The notes under the pieces: model-generated
The model's input: only the letters and a program-made list of their open reading frames with translations
What the model was told of the DNA's origin: nothing
Database searches by the model: none
Part shown: piece by piece, positions 54,732-63,479 of the stretch
Layout: every line of letters starts with the position of its first letter
How positions within the stretch are numbered: position 1 is the stretch's first letter
Assembly (NCBI RefSeq): GCF_900456775.1
Contig: NZ_UAUL01000010.1
Span: forward strand, 62,001 to 126,000
Direction of reading: 5' to 3'
Source of the DNA: Sarcina ventriculi
Lineage (GTDB): Bacteria; Bacillota; Clostridia; Clostridiales; Clostridiaceae
DNA: 64,000 nt
Program-made: the position numbers and the translations under genes

Positions 54732-55151
54732 GTGTCATACAAATTTATTTTTAAAGGAAAAGAATATGAATTAAATGAAGAAAAAGCTATAGGATTTTTT
54801 AATGATGAAGAAAAACCTATAAAGGATATGGATATAAAAAAAATAATAAATATTTTTGAAAATAGCGATGAAGATGAAGTTGATTTTGATAAAGAATATT
54901 ATGATGTTCGTTGTGAAAAATGCAAGGTAAATAAAGAAGATAAGGATTATTATGAGTATTTAGAATTTAATTTTTATATGTTTACAAAAGATTCTAAGTA
55001 TATCATAAGTAATATATCAAAGGAATATGAAGGAGTAACATTTAACAAACTTTTAAGAGAAGGTATAGTAGATGATAGCTATATAGTAACAATTATAGTT
55101 TGTAAAAATTGTGGAGTATATTCAGTTGTGATTGAAGAGTTTGAAATATAA
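54732..55151 (+). CDS. Hypothetical protein with two CxxC pairs (DUF3785-like)
   Basis: The start is GTG, 11 bases after AAAGGA. The 139-residue protein opens with KFIFKGKEYELNEEKA, has an acidic middle, then RCEKCK near residue 60 and CKNCG near residue 127. The two CxxC pairs could hold one zinc across the fold. It resembles the clostridial DUF3785 group as I recall it, which has no known function. It has no signal peptide or obvious partner. Confidence 0.65.
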   Translation: MSYKFIFKGKEYELNEEKAIGFFNDEEKPIKDMDIKKIINIFENSDEDEVDFDKEYYDVRCEKCKVNKEDKDYYEYLEFNFYMFTKDSKYIISNISKEYEGVTFNKLLREGIVDDSYIVTIIVCKNCGVYSVVIEEFEI

Positions 55152-55303
55152 AAAATTTATTTCTATTATGAGATACTTCTATATGATAACCTAAAAAATA
55201 TTGATATAAATAAATTTTATAAGTTTATTAGAATGTTTATATTTAATATTAAAAAATTAAAAATATATATAAGTATAATTATTTAAATTTGAGGAGTGTT
55301 TTT

Positions 55304-56149
55304 ATGGCTATAAAAATAGTTACAGATAGTACATCATATATACCTAAAAAGTATTTAGAAAAATATGATATTAGCGTTGTATCTTTAAATATATTATTGA
55401 AAAATACAAATAGAAGGGAAACTTCAATAAGTAATCAGACATTTTATAAGGAAATGGAAGAGGCGAAAGAGTTTGCTGTATCTTCTCAACCAACTCCAGA
55501 AGAATTTTATGATGTTTTTGATAAAATAGCTAAAAATGGCGATGACATAGTTGGAATATTCATATCTTCAGAAATGAGTGGAACATATTCTACTGCTAAT
55601 TTAGTTAAAAATATGATATTAGAAAAATATGATATAAATATAGAAATAATAGATTCAAGAACTAATTGTATGCAAATGGGTTTTGTTGTTTTAGAAGCTG
55701 CAAAACATGCTAAGTTTGGAAAATCAATGAATGAAATTTTAGATATTACTAACAATACTATAAAGAATAGTAGGTTTGTATTTTCTCCTAGTGTTTTAGA
55801 TTACTTAAAAAAAGGTGGAAGAATTGGGAGTGCTTCTGCATTGATTGGAAATTTATTTCAAATAAAACCTATATTAACTGTTAATAATGGAAAAACAGAT
55901 GTATTGGCTAAAGTTAGGACTAAAAAGAAAGCTGTATCAACTATGATAGATATTTTGATGAATGATTTAAAAGAAAAAGAATTAGGTGGCGTTATAGTAC
56001 ATCATATAAATTGTGAAGAGGATGGATTGACTCTAGCTAAGACTTTAGAAGAAAAATTAAATATGAAGGTAGATATTCAAGATATAGGTCCTGTAATAGG
56101 TTCTCATGTTGGTCCTGGAAGTATTGGAATAGCTTATTTTTGGAAGTAG
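55304..56149 (+). CDS. DegV-family fatty-acid-binding protein (second copy)
   Basis: It shows IVTDSTSYIPK at the N-terminus, AVSSQPTPEEF, SSEMSGTYST and GSHVGPGSIGIAYF, so both lipid-binding loops are intact. The ATG at 55304 is chosen for its GAGGAGTG; a TTG at 55289 would add five residues. It is 281 residues. It differs clearly from the copy at 37131, so these are old paralogues, perhaps for different fatty acids. Confidence 0.93.
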   Translation: MAIKIVTDSTSYIPKKYLEKYDISVVSLNILLKNTNRRETSISNQTFYKEMEEAKEFAVSSQPTPEEFYDVFDKIAKNGDDIVGIFISSEMSGTYSTANLVKNMILEKYDINIEIIDSRTNCMQMGFVVLEAAKHAKFGKSMNEILDITNNTIKNSRFVFSPSVLDYLKKGGRIGSASALIGNLFQIKPILTVNNGKTDVLAKVRTKKKAVSTMIDILMNDLKEKELGGVIVHHINCEEDGLTLAKTLEEKLNMKVDIQDIGPVIGSHVGPGSIGIAYFWK

Positions 56150-56188
56150 TTTTAAGTATTTAATTTGTGAATTTGAACAAACTATATA

Positions 56189-56198
56189 TTGTATACAA
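56189..56198. promoter_or_regulatory. Palindrome TTGTATACAA
   Basis: A perfect 10-bp palindrome set in a longer imperfect repeat, 24 bases before the small ORF at 56222. GntR-family operators can look like this. It may also act as a -10 region (TATACA). Confidence 0.3.
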
Positions 56199-56221
56199 CA
56201 TATATAGGGAGTGATTAAGTT

Positions 56222-56320
56222 ATGGGGAAAAATTCAAAAAAACTCAAAATAAATGGGAAAATAATAGAAGATATTGCTAAAAATATTTCGAATGTTATAG
56301 TAAAAATGATAAAGAAATAA
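56222..56320 (+). CDS. Small basic peptide, 32 residues
   Basis: ATG after GGGAGTGATTAAGTT. The peptide is very lysine-rich and ends in an amphipathic helix-like stretch (EDIAKNISNVIVKMIKK). It has its own strong terminator starting at the stop codon. That, and the ribosome site, argue for a real gene; its function is unknown. It could be a membrane-active or regulatory peptide. Confidence 0.5.
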   Translation: MGKNSKKLKINGKIIEDIAKNISNVIVKMIKK

Positions 56321-56364
56321 ATAAAAAGGTATGAAAAATATTTTTCATACCTTTTTATTTATTT
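56315..56364. terminator. Very strong bidirectional terminator
   Basis: A perfect inverted repeat with about 24 bases per arm (GGTATGAAAAA core) lies between the small ORF and the facing gene, with T runs on both strands. Confidence 0.92.
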
Positions 56365-57076
56365 AGTCAAAAAGTTCTGAAGCTCTCTTGGTAATTATTG
56401 GAGTTTTTATTTTATTATCTTTATTTGGGTCTTTATTAGAATTTGAAGTATTTGGATCATTATAATTATTTGGATTATTGTAATTGTTAGGATTTACAGA
56501 AACAGAATTACCCCAAAAAGGATTCATATAATTGTTTGGAATGTATGCATTATTATATCCATTGTTTGTTTGTTTTTGGTCTATGTTTGATAATGGTGTA
56601 AAAGGAATGGTATTTGAATTTACCATTGGAGGAAAGGGATACATTTCAGGTCCCATTCCACTCACAGGGTATCCCATTTGCCAAGGTCCATAATTTACAT
56701 TTGACATTGATTGATTTGAAACAGCCTGTGAATTATTAGCTGGCTGAATAATCAAAGGTCCAGGTCCACCTTGAGGTAACATAGGTGGAAGCGTCATAAA
56801 TGGAGCCATATTTGGTGGATATGGCATAGGCATACATGTTACAGGAAAATTCATATAATTTTGACATATAGAAATTACATAAACAAGCGGAACCATAAGA
56901 GTATTACCATGGCATTTATGGCAATATACATATTCCCTTTTTTCTGGTTTCATAAGTACTACACAATGGCATTTAGGACATACTAGTAAGTCTTCTAATC
57001 TCATACATTCTAAATTTGAGTTACATTTGTTATGCTTATTATCATGTCTATATCTGTCGTCAGGATAAAATTCCAT
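56363..57076 (-). CDS. Zinc-ribbon protein with Pro/Met/Asn-rich tail
   Basis: Residues about 25-65 carry a zinc ribbon (VCPKCHCVV and YCHKCHGNTLM). After it the chain is low-complexity: a Pro/Met-rich part (MPMPYPPNMAPFMTLPPM) and an Asn-rich tail with imperfect NNYNNPNNYNDPN repeats. A short basic end (TKRASELFD) follows. It has no signal peptide. The makeup recalls spore coat or extracellular assembly proteins, but this is not shown. Start is the ATG with TAGGAGGATA upstream. Confidence 0.75.
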   Translation of the reverse strand: MEFYPDDRYRHDNKHNKCNSNLECMRLEDLLVCPKCHCVVLMKPEKREYVYCHKCHGNTLMVPLVYVISICQNYMNFPVTCMPMPYPPNMAPFMTLPPMLPQGGPGPLIIQPANNSQAVSNQSMSNVNYGPWQMGYPVSGMGPEMYPFPPMVNSNTIPFTPLSNIDQKQTNNGYNNAYIPNNYMNPFWGNSVSVNPNNYNNPNNYNDPNTSNSNKDPNKDNKIKTPIITKRASELFD

Positions 57077-57367
57077 AAAATATCCTCCTAAAAATTTATC
57101 ATTTCAAAATATTCTATGATTAATAATAGATAAAAATTACAAAAAATATATTTAAATATAAATTATTTATTATATTGTTAAAATACAAATGAATAATTTA
57201 TATTTGTTTAATATATTATTAATAAAACAATTTAAAAAATAGTAATTTAAACAAGAAATATAAAATTATAGTGAAAAAAACATAAATTTTTTTTTATCTA
57301 TTTTAAAATAGGAAAAAATTTGATATTCTTTTATAGGCATAAAAATATATGAAACAAGGAGAATAAA

Positions 57368-58006
57368 TTGAAAAAAATGTTGTTAAAGAAAGAATTTATA
57401 TTAGAATATTTAAAAGTTACAATAGGTGTTGCTTTTATAGCTTTTGGGCTTGAGAGTTTTTATATACCAAATGGTATTGCAGCTGGAGGACTTTCGGGTT
57501 TTGCTCTTGTATTAAATCATTATCTTTCGTTTTTATCCATTTCTAGCATTACTTTATTGTTTAATATAGGACTTTTAATTGGGGCTTTTAAAATAATAGA
57601 TAAAGATTTTGGATTTAAAACTCTTTATGCAAGTATCATATTAAGTGTATTTATGAATTATTTTGATTGTTTATATAAAGGAATAGGGCTTACGAACAAT
57701 CTAGTTTTATCAGTTATTTTGGGTGCTTTTGTTATGGCAATAGGTCTTTTTATATTAATAAAACATAATGCATCTACTGGTGGAACGGAAATATTAGCTA
57801 GAATTTTATCTAAGTTTTCAAACATGAATATACCTATAGCACTTTTATGTATAGATTTTTTTGTAACTTTGTTAGGTGGAATAACATTTGGGTTAGATAA
57901 AGGTATATTTGCAATATTAGCTGTATTATCGGTTGGGATGTTATTAAATTTGTTTATGAAAATAAAATCTATAATTTTGAATAAAAAATATCAAGGAGCT
58001 ATGTGA
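57368..58006 (+). CDS. YitT-family membrane protein (short form)
   Basis: A 212-residue protein with five to six helices of the YitT/DUF161 family (FYIPNGIAAGGLSGFALVLN, then KHNASTGGTEILARI). It lacks the C-terminal DUF2179 domain of full-size members, which run to about 280 residues. The function of YitT proteins is unknown; a transport role is supposed. The start is TTG after AAGGAGAATAAA. Confidence 0.88.
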   Translation: MKKMLLKKEFILEYLKVTIGVAFIAFGLESFYIPNGIAAGGLSGFALVLNHYLSFLSISSITLLFNIGLLIGAFKIIDKDFGFKTLYASIILSVFMNYFDCLYKGIGLTNNLVLSVILGAFVMAIGLFILIKHNASTGGTEILARILSKFSNMNIPIALLCIDFFVTLLGGITFGLDKGIFAILAVLSVGMLLNLFMKIKSIILNKKYQGAM

Positions 58007-58017
58007 AGAAAAGATAA

Positions 58018-58064
58018 AAGCTATATAAAAATATACATTTAAATATATTTTTATATAGTTTTTT
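58018..58064 (+). terminator. Intrinsic terminator
   Basis: A 15-bp AT stem (CTATATAAAAATATA with its complement), an 8-base loop and a TTTTTT tail. Confidence 0.8.
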
Positions 58065-58195
58065 ATTTTATATAGAGATAAAAATTTTATTGTTTGAAGT
58101 AAAAAAATAAAATTATTCAAAAATGAAAAAATATACCTTATAATATTAGGTAGAATTAACTTCACATAATATAAGAATTTTTAGGGGGAAAATAA

Positions 58196-58876
58196 ATGAA
58201 AAGAATAAATAAATTAAAGGCGTTAATGGGAATAATAATATGTTTTTCATTATTTAGTGTATCGTTGCTAGGGTGTTCAGGTGTGTCTGAGACGGGGAAT
58301 TCTAATATTGCTGATAATGAGAAGGAGGTTAATAGGGCAATGGAATTGTCTGATGAAGATTTACCTATAGCGACAATAAATATTAAGGGATATGGCAGTA
58401 TTAAGGCTGAACTATATCCTAATATTGCAGAAAATACAGTTAGAAATTTTATTTCTTTAGCAAATTCAGGATTTTATGATGGATTAACATTTCATAGAAT
58501 TATAGATAATTTTATGATTCAAGGGGGAGATCCAAACGGAGATGGTACTGGTGGTACTGATTATTGCATAAAAGGTGAATTTAAAGCAAATGGAATTGAA
58601 AATACGTTAAAGCATGAAGACGGGGTATTATCTATGGCGAGAAGCAATTCATATAATAGTGCAGGAAGTCAATTTTTCATAATGAATAGTACAGCAACAT
58701 ATTTAGATGGCAATTATGCGGCATTTGGAAAGGTAATAGAGGGAATGGATATAGTATATAAAATATCAAAGGTAAGTACAGATGCTAATGATAAACCATT
58801 AGAAGATGTTATTATAGAATCAATAACGATAGATACTAAAGGTATAGAGTATGACGAACCTATTAAAATAAATTAA
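58196..58876 (+). CDS. Cyclophilin-type peptidyl-prolyl isomerase lipoprotein
   Basis: A lipoprotein signal peptide ends in LLGC (Cys27). The cyclophilin core follows: FHRIIDNFMIQGGDPNGDGTGG with the catalytic Arg, LSMARSNSYNSAGSQFFI and AAFGKVIEGMDIV. It helps secreted proteins fold on the outer face of the membrane. It is 226 residues, with an acidic linker after the lipid site. TTAGGGGGAAAATA before the ATG. It is transcribed alone. Confidence 0.94.
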   Translation: MKRINKLKALMGIIICFSLFSVSLLGCSGVSETGNSNIADNEKEVNRAMELSDEDLPIATINIKGYGSIKAELYPNIAENTVRNFISLANSGFYDGLTFHRIIDNFMIQGGDPNGDGTGGTDYCIKGEFKANGIENTLKHEDGVLSMARSNSYNSAGSQFFIMNSTATYLDGNYAAFGKVIEGMDIVYKISKVSTDANDKPLEDVIIESITIDTKGIEYDEPIKIN

Positions 58877-58895
58877 TTTTAATAAATAATTTATA

Positions 58896-58925
58896 TTGCA
58901 TATTGTAACAAAAACATCATATAAT
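58896..58925 (+). promoter_or_regulatory. Probable glnA promoter
   Basis: TTGCAT (58896-58901) and a consensus TATAAT (58920-58925) are 18 bases apart. A start near 58932 would put the leader hairpin at the very 5' end of the mRNA. Confidence 0.6.
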
Positions 58926-58936
58926 ATTAAGTAGTA

Positions 58937-58987
58937 AAAAGGCGTTTATGAATGAGTTAATAGCTTATTATATTTCGTCTTTTTTTT
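58937..58987 (+). terminator. Attenuator hairpin in the glnA leader
   Basis: AAAAGGCG (58937-58944) pairs with CGTCTTTT (58976-58983) outside an inner stem AATGAG/CTTATT, followed by a run of eight T. It lies only about 5 bases after the predicted transcript start and about 23 bases before glnA. It has the position and shape of a regulated terminator. An ANTAR antiterminator is encoded just after glnA. Confidence 0.6.
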
Positions 58988-59009
58988 ATGAGGTGAAGGG
59001 AGTAAAAAT

Positions 59010-60341
59010 ATGGGAAAATATTCTAAAGAAGATATTATAAGATTGGTTGAGGAAAACGATATAAAATTTATAAGGCTTCAGTTTAGTGATATTTTTGGAA
59101 GTCTAAAAAATGTGTCTATAACGGATAGGCAATTAAATAGAATTTTAGAAAATGGTTGTATGTTTGATGGATCATCTATAGAAGGTTTTGTAAGAATTGA
59201 AGAATCAGATATGATTTTAAAACCTCAATTAGATAGCTTTAACATATTTCCATGGAGACCTCAACAAGGAAAAGTTGCTAGATTAATTTGTGATGTTTAT
59301 AGACCTGATAATATTCCATTTGAGGGTGATCCAAGAAATGTTTTAAAAAAAGTGATAGATGAGGCAAAGAGTTTAGGGTATACAATGAATGTGGGACCAG
59401 AGTGTGAATTTTTCCTATTTCATACGGATGACAAAGGACAACCAACTACAATAGCTCAAGATAATGGTGGATATTTTGACTTAGCTCCAACTGACATGGG
59501 AGAAAATGCAAGGCGTGATATGACATTAGTTTTAGAGCAAATGGGTTTTGAAATTGAGACATCACATCATGAAGTAGCCCCAGGACAAAATGAAATAGAT
59601 TTTAAATATGCAGATGCTTTAACTACCGCAGATAATATAATGACATTTAAGCTTATAGTTAAAACAATAGCTCAAAGACATGGTCTTTATGCAACATTTA
59701 TGCCAAAACCTACATTTGCTGTTAGTGGTTCTGGTATGCATATAAATATATCTCTTTTTAAAGATGGAAAAAATGCTTTTGTAGATGAAAAAGATAAAAA
59801 TGGCTTGAGTAAAATAGCATATAATTTTATAGGTGGAATAATGGAGAATATTTTAGGGATGATAGCTATTACTAACCCTTTAGTAAATTCTTATAAAAGA
59901 TTAGTTTCAGGATATGAAGCACCTGTATACATAGCTTGGTCTAATAAAAATAGGAGTCCACTTATAAGAGTTCCAGCATCAAAAAATTATGAAAAAAGAA
60001 TAGAGGTTAGATGTCCAGACCCAAGCGCAAATCCGTATCTTGTCTTAGCATGTCTTCTAAAGGCAGGTCTTAAAGGGATTAAAGAGAATATAGAAGCTCC
60101 CAAAAGTATAGAAAAAAATATTTTTGATATGTCTGCTAAAGATAGAGAACAAGAAAATATTAAGTGTCTTCCAAAGGATTTGAGAGAAGCTATTTCAGAA
60201 ATGAAAAAGAGCAGTTTGGTTAGAGATGTGTTAGGTGAGCATATATTTAATAAATATATTGAAGCTAAGACTTTAGAATGGAATGAATATGTAAAACAGG
60301 TACACCAATGGGAAATAGATAAGTATTTGAAAAAATATTAG
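59010..60341 (+). CDS. glnA: Glutamine synthetase type I
   Basis: GlnA makes glutamine from glutamate, ammonia and ATP. The GSI motifs are MFDGSSIEGFVRI, the metal-binding GPECEFFLF, NEIDFKYADALTTADN with the Glu ligand, and SGSGMHINISL. It is 443 residues, the GSI-alpha length, and has no adenylylation-site tyrosine region that I can see. GGTGAAGGGAG precedes the ATG. The next gene is an ANTAR regulator, a pairing known in clostridia. Control probably occurs at the leader hairpin. Confidence 0.98.
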   Translation: MGKYSKEDIIRLVEENDIKFIRLQFSDIFGSLKNVSITDRQLNRILENGCMFDGSSIEGFVRIEESDMILKPQLDSFNIFPWRPQQGKVARLICDVYRPDNIPFEGDPRNVLKKVIDEAKSLGYTMNVGPECEFFLFHTDDKGQPTTIAQDNGGYFDLAPTDMGENARRDMTLVLEQMGFEIETSHHEVAPGQNEIDFKYADALTTADNIMTFKLIVKTIAQRHGLYATFMPKPTFAVSGSGMHINISLFKDGKNAFVDEKDKNGLSKIAYNFIGGIMENILGMIAITNPLVNSYKRLVSGYEAPVYIAWSNKNRSPLIRVPASKNYEKRIEVRCPDPSANPYLVLACLLKAGLKGIKENIEAPKSIEKNIFDMSAKDREQENIKCLPKDLREAISEMKKSSLVRDVLGEHIFNKYIEAKTLEWNEYVKQVHQWEIDKYLKKY

Positions 60342-60365
60342 ATTTAAGAAAAAAGGTGTATTAAA

Positions 60366-60926
60366 ATGGAGATGCAAGGCGGAGTGATAGTAGCTACGGG
60401 AAAGGTTGAAGCTAGTGAAAAGATAAAAAGTATACTTATAGAAGGTGGATATGATGTTTTAGGTGTTTGTAAATCTGGAAATGAATTGATAATGAAAACA
60501 ATTCAGTGTTCACCAGAGCTGGTTATATTAAGTTATAAACTACCAGATACTACGGTTATGGAAGTTTATGATGCTTTAGTTGGAGTATGCGATTTTTTAG
60601 TTTTAACAAATGAATCATATTTGTCCATAGTAAGTGAAAATATGGATGTTTATTATCTTCCCCATCCTTTTTCAAGGAGTGTGCTTTTAAATTCTGTAAG
60701 CATGATATTTCAAGGCAGAAAGCAAATGGCAAAGCTTCAAAAAAAGGTGAAAAATTTAGAAAATAAAATGGAAGAGAGAAAACTTATAGAAAAAGCTAAG
60801 AAAATTCTAATAAAAAATAAAGGAATAACAGAAAATGAAGCTTTTAGATTTATTCAAAAAAAAAGCATGAATACAGGTGAAAAAATGATAAAGATTGCTA
60901 AAGATATAATAAGCAAGCAAGAGTGA
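60366..60926 (+). CDS. ANTAR-domain antiterminator with pseudo-receiver
   Basis: Residues 1 to about 115 fold like a response regulator receiver but lack its chemistry. The phosphorylated Asp is Ser56 (VILSYKLPD), no acidic pair is seen near residue 10, and the conserved Lys is His100 (LPHPF). A coiled coil (MAKLQKKVKNLENKMEERKL) leads into the ANTAR domain at residues about 131-186 (IEKAKKILIKNKGITENEA, then MNTGEKMIKIAKDI). ANTAR domains bind leader RNA and prevent termination. It is 24 bases after glnA. By gene order it matches the clostridial NitR type; the target is likely the glnA leader. Confidence 0.88.
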   Translation: MEMQGGVIVATGKVEASEKIKSILIEGGYDVLGVCKSGNELIMKTIQCSPELVILSYKLPDTTVMEVYDALVGVCDFLVLTNESYLSIVSENMDVYYLPHPFSRSVLLNSVSMIFQGRKQMAKLQKKVKNLENKMEERKLIEKAKKILIKNKGITENEAFRFIQKKSMNTGEKMIKIAKDIISKQE

Positions 60927-60964
60927 GTTAGCTTAAAAAGGTAAAATTAGAGAGATGTATGAGG

Positions 60965-60999
60965 AGATATAGAATAAAAAATTCTATATCTTTATTTTT
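60965..60999 (+). terminator. Intrinsic terminator of the glnA operon
   Basis: An 11-bp perfect stem (AGATATAGAAT with its complement), a 5-base loop and TTATTTTT. Confidence 0.85.
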
Positions 61000-61119
61000 G
61001 GATTAAAGATACAAGAAATAAATTAATATATGCAATATAAAAATATGATATTGATAATAATGGGCTAAAGTATTATAATTTTATTAACAATTTGTTTACA
61101 AATGAGGAGGCAAAAAATA

Positions 61120-61989
61120 GTGGATAAACGAATGAAAGGAATTATCTTAATAATATTAGCTGCATTTAGTTGTGCTTGTATGAATGCATTTATTAAAGGT
61201 GCTAGTGGAATTCCTCTTGGAGAAAAGGTCTTTTATAGAAATATAATGCTTTTTGTAGTTTCACTTATAATGATTGCAAAAAATAAATCTTCATTATTTG
61301 GGCATAAAGGAAATAGAATAGCTTTAATAGGAAGAGGAGCCTTTGGAACCATAGGAATATTGTTAGGATATTACGCACTGTCTCATATGTTATTACCAAA
61401 TGAAACAGTATTATCAGATTTAAATATCTTTTTTATAATAATATTCTCTTTTATATTCTTAAAAGAAAAAGTAAATATTATTCAAATAATAGCCATAGTA
61501 ATTGCATTTATAGGTATATTATTTATTGTTCACCCAGGTGGAAGCGTTCCTATTATACCTGCAATAGTTACTATAATATCAGCAGCATTATCTGGTGGAG
61601 CCTATACTATAATAAGAGGTTTAAGAGCTAAAGAAAGTCCAGAAACAATTGTGTTTTTCTTAGCATTAGTATCACTAGCCTTTACCGTGCCATCTATGAT
61701 GTTTAATTATGTTACTCCAAACTTTCATCAAATGTTATGTTTGCTTGGAGCAGGATGTGGTATAGCTGGATTTGAAGTGTGTGGAACTATTGCGTATAAA
61801 TATGCAGCTGGAAAAGAAATATCTATATTTGGATATACAGAAGTGTTATTTGCAGCAATTATATCACTTGCGGTGTGGGGAGAACTTCCACAAGTTGTAG
61901 CTTACATAGGATATGCTCTTATAATTGTTGGAGCGATTATAGTATTTTTATATGATAGATCATTATATAGAAAGAAAAAAACTACATAA
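61120..61989 (+). CDS. EamA-family (DMT) membrane transporter
   Basis: A ten-helix transporter formed of two EamA repeats (about residues 5-137 and 148-285). The segment SDLNIFFIIIFSFIFLKEKV ends the first repeat, and IAYKYAAGKEISIFGYTEVLFAAIISL the second. Such proteins export or import small metabolites; I cannot name the substrate. The GTG at 61120 is chosen because GAGGAGG at 61104-61110 is at right spacing; the ATG at 61102 overlaps that site. Confidence 0.9.
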   Translation: MDKRMKGIILIILAAFSCACMNAFIKGASGIPLGEKVFYRNIMLFVVSLIMIAKNKSSLFGHKGNRIALIGRGAFGTIGILLGYYALSHMLLPNETVLSDLNIFFIIIFSFIFLKEKVNIIQIIAIVIAFIGILFIVHPGGSVPIIPAIVTIISAALSGGAYTIIRGLRAKESPETIVFFLALVSLAFTVPSMMFNYVTPNFHQMLCLLGAGCGIAGFEVCGTIAYKYAAGKEISIFGYTEVLFAAIISLAVWGELPQVVAYIGYALIIVGAIIVFLYDRSLYRKKKTT

Positions 61990-62002
61990 AATTTATTTTA
62001 AT

Positions 62003-62041
62003 AAAAAGATAAACTTTATATTATTTAAGGTTTATCTTTTT
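62003..62041 (+). terminator. Intrinsic terminator
   Basis: A 12-bp perfect stem (AAAAAGATAAAC with GTTTATCTTTTT) around 15 bases. The rest of the gap up to 62259 is AT-rich without recognisable sites. Confidence 0.85.
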
Positions 62042-62259
62042 AATTTATTTTGTAAATAGTTGAATAAATTAAGAAGATAAAAGAAAAATAAATATTAAAT
62101 AATACTAATCAGTATAAAAGTATTATAGAAAAAATACGAAATTTAAAGAAAATTAAAGGATAATTAATGTATATTGAAAAATACACCTATATTATTAAAA
62201 ATATATTTTTTTATTTATGATATAAATATATGAGTACATAAATTATAAGGAGTGATAAA

Positions 62260-63435
62260 ATGGCAAAAGGACTGTTTTTAATATTTCCAGGGCATGGACA
62301 TGTTAACCCTACCATTGGATTGGTAACAGAATTAATAAATAAGGGTGATCAAATTACATATATAACAGCAGAAGAATTTAGAGATAAATTAGAAAAACTT
62401 GGTGTTGAATTTAAAGGATATGATGAAGAATATAGTGTAGATCCAAATAATAAAGAGGGTATGATAGCAGTTGTAAGAAAAGCTATTGGTATATATAGGA
62501 ATTTAATAGAGCTTGCACTTAAGCAAGAGGGTACATTTGATTATTTAGTGTGCGACTCAATTGTAAATCCAGGTAAAAAATTGATTAGAAAATTAGGAAT
62601 AAAAAAGACAATATCTTTATCAACAACTTTTGGGTTGAATGAGAAAGTAATAGAGGAGTCAAGAAAAACTAATAATTTTTCAGAACTTGAAAAATATAAA
62701 GATAAGTTGAAAGAGTTAGAAAAAGATATAAAAGACCTAGAAAAAGATTTTGAAATGGAAATTCCAGATGTAACAAAGATTTTTTTAGGCGCAAAGATGG
62801 ATTTAAATTTAGTATTTACATCTAAATATTATCAACCTCTTGCAGAAACTTTTGATGAAAGTTATAAATTTATAGGGCCATCAATAGTTGATAGAAAGGA
62901 ATTACAGGATTTTAAAATAGAAAATCCGCAAAATAAAAAAATTGTATTTATATCATTAGGAACTGTTGCAAATAAAAATTTAAGTTTCTATAAAAATTGT
63001 TTTGAAGCTTTAGGCTCAAGAGATGATTTAATAATTATAATGTCTATTGGAAAAAGAATAAATATAAAAGATTTAGGAGAAATACCTGAAAACTTTAAAT
63101 TATACAATTACGTTCCACAACTTGAAGTGTTAAAACAAGTTGATCTTTTTATAACTCATGGTGGAATGAATAGTTCTAGTGAGGGATTATATAATAATAT
63201 ACCTTTAATCGTGGTTCCTCAATTTGGAGACCAGTTTATGGTTGCAGCTAGAGTAGTTCAATTAAGCGCAGGAGTATCTTTAATAAAGGATGTAGATTCA
63301 GATTCTATAAAGGAAGCTGTAAATAAAATATTAGAAAATGACTCATATAAAGAAAATGCAAGAAAAATAGGTGAATCTTTAAAAGAAGCAGGTGGATATA
63401 AAAGAGGGGCTAATTTATTGCATGAAATTCTATAA
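62260..63435 (+). CDS. MGT-type UDP-glycosyltransferase
   Basis: A GT1 enzyme with two Rossmann halves. The N-terminal IFPGHGHVNPTIGLVTEL binds acceptor. The sugar-nucleotide end has FITHGGMNSSSEGLYNNIPLIVVPQFGDQ. Between them, at residues about 130-165, an unusually charged helical insertion (KYKDKLKELEKDIKDLEKD) looks like coiled coil. The family includes macrolide-inactivating and lipid glycosyltransferases. The acceptor here is unknown, and no biosynthetic cluster is nearby. Strong AAGGAGTG before the ATG. Confidence 0.92.
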   Translation: MAKGLFLIFPGHGHVNPTIGLVTELINKGDQITYITAEEFRDKLEKLGVEFKGYDEEYSVDPNNKEGMIAVVRKAIGIYRNLIELALKQEGTFDYLVCDSIVNPGKKLIRKLGIKKTISLSTTFGLNEKVIEESRKTNNFSELEKYKDKLKELEKDIKDLEKDFEMEIPDVTKIFLGAKMDLNLVFTSKYYQPLAETFDESYKFIGPSIVDRKELQDFKIENPQNKKIVFISLGTVANKNLSFYKNCFEALGSRDDLIIIMSIGKRINIKDLGEIPENFKLYNYVPQLEVLKQVDLFITHGGMNSSSEGLYNNIPLIVVPQFGDQFMVAARVVQLSAGVSLIKDVDSDSIKEAVNKILENDSYKENARKIGESLKEAGGYKRGANLLHEIL

Positions 63436-63465
63436 AAGTGGATTCAATTTTGAATCCACTTTTTT
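63434..63465. terminator. Bidirectional intrinsic terminator
   Basis: A 14-bp perfect stem (AAAAGTGGATTCAA with its complement) and T runs on both strands. Confidence 0.9.
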
Positions 63466-63479
63466 ATAATTGAATTTAA

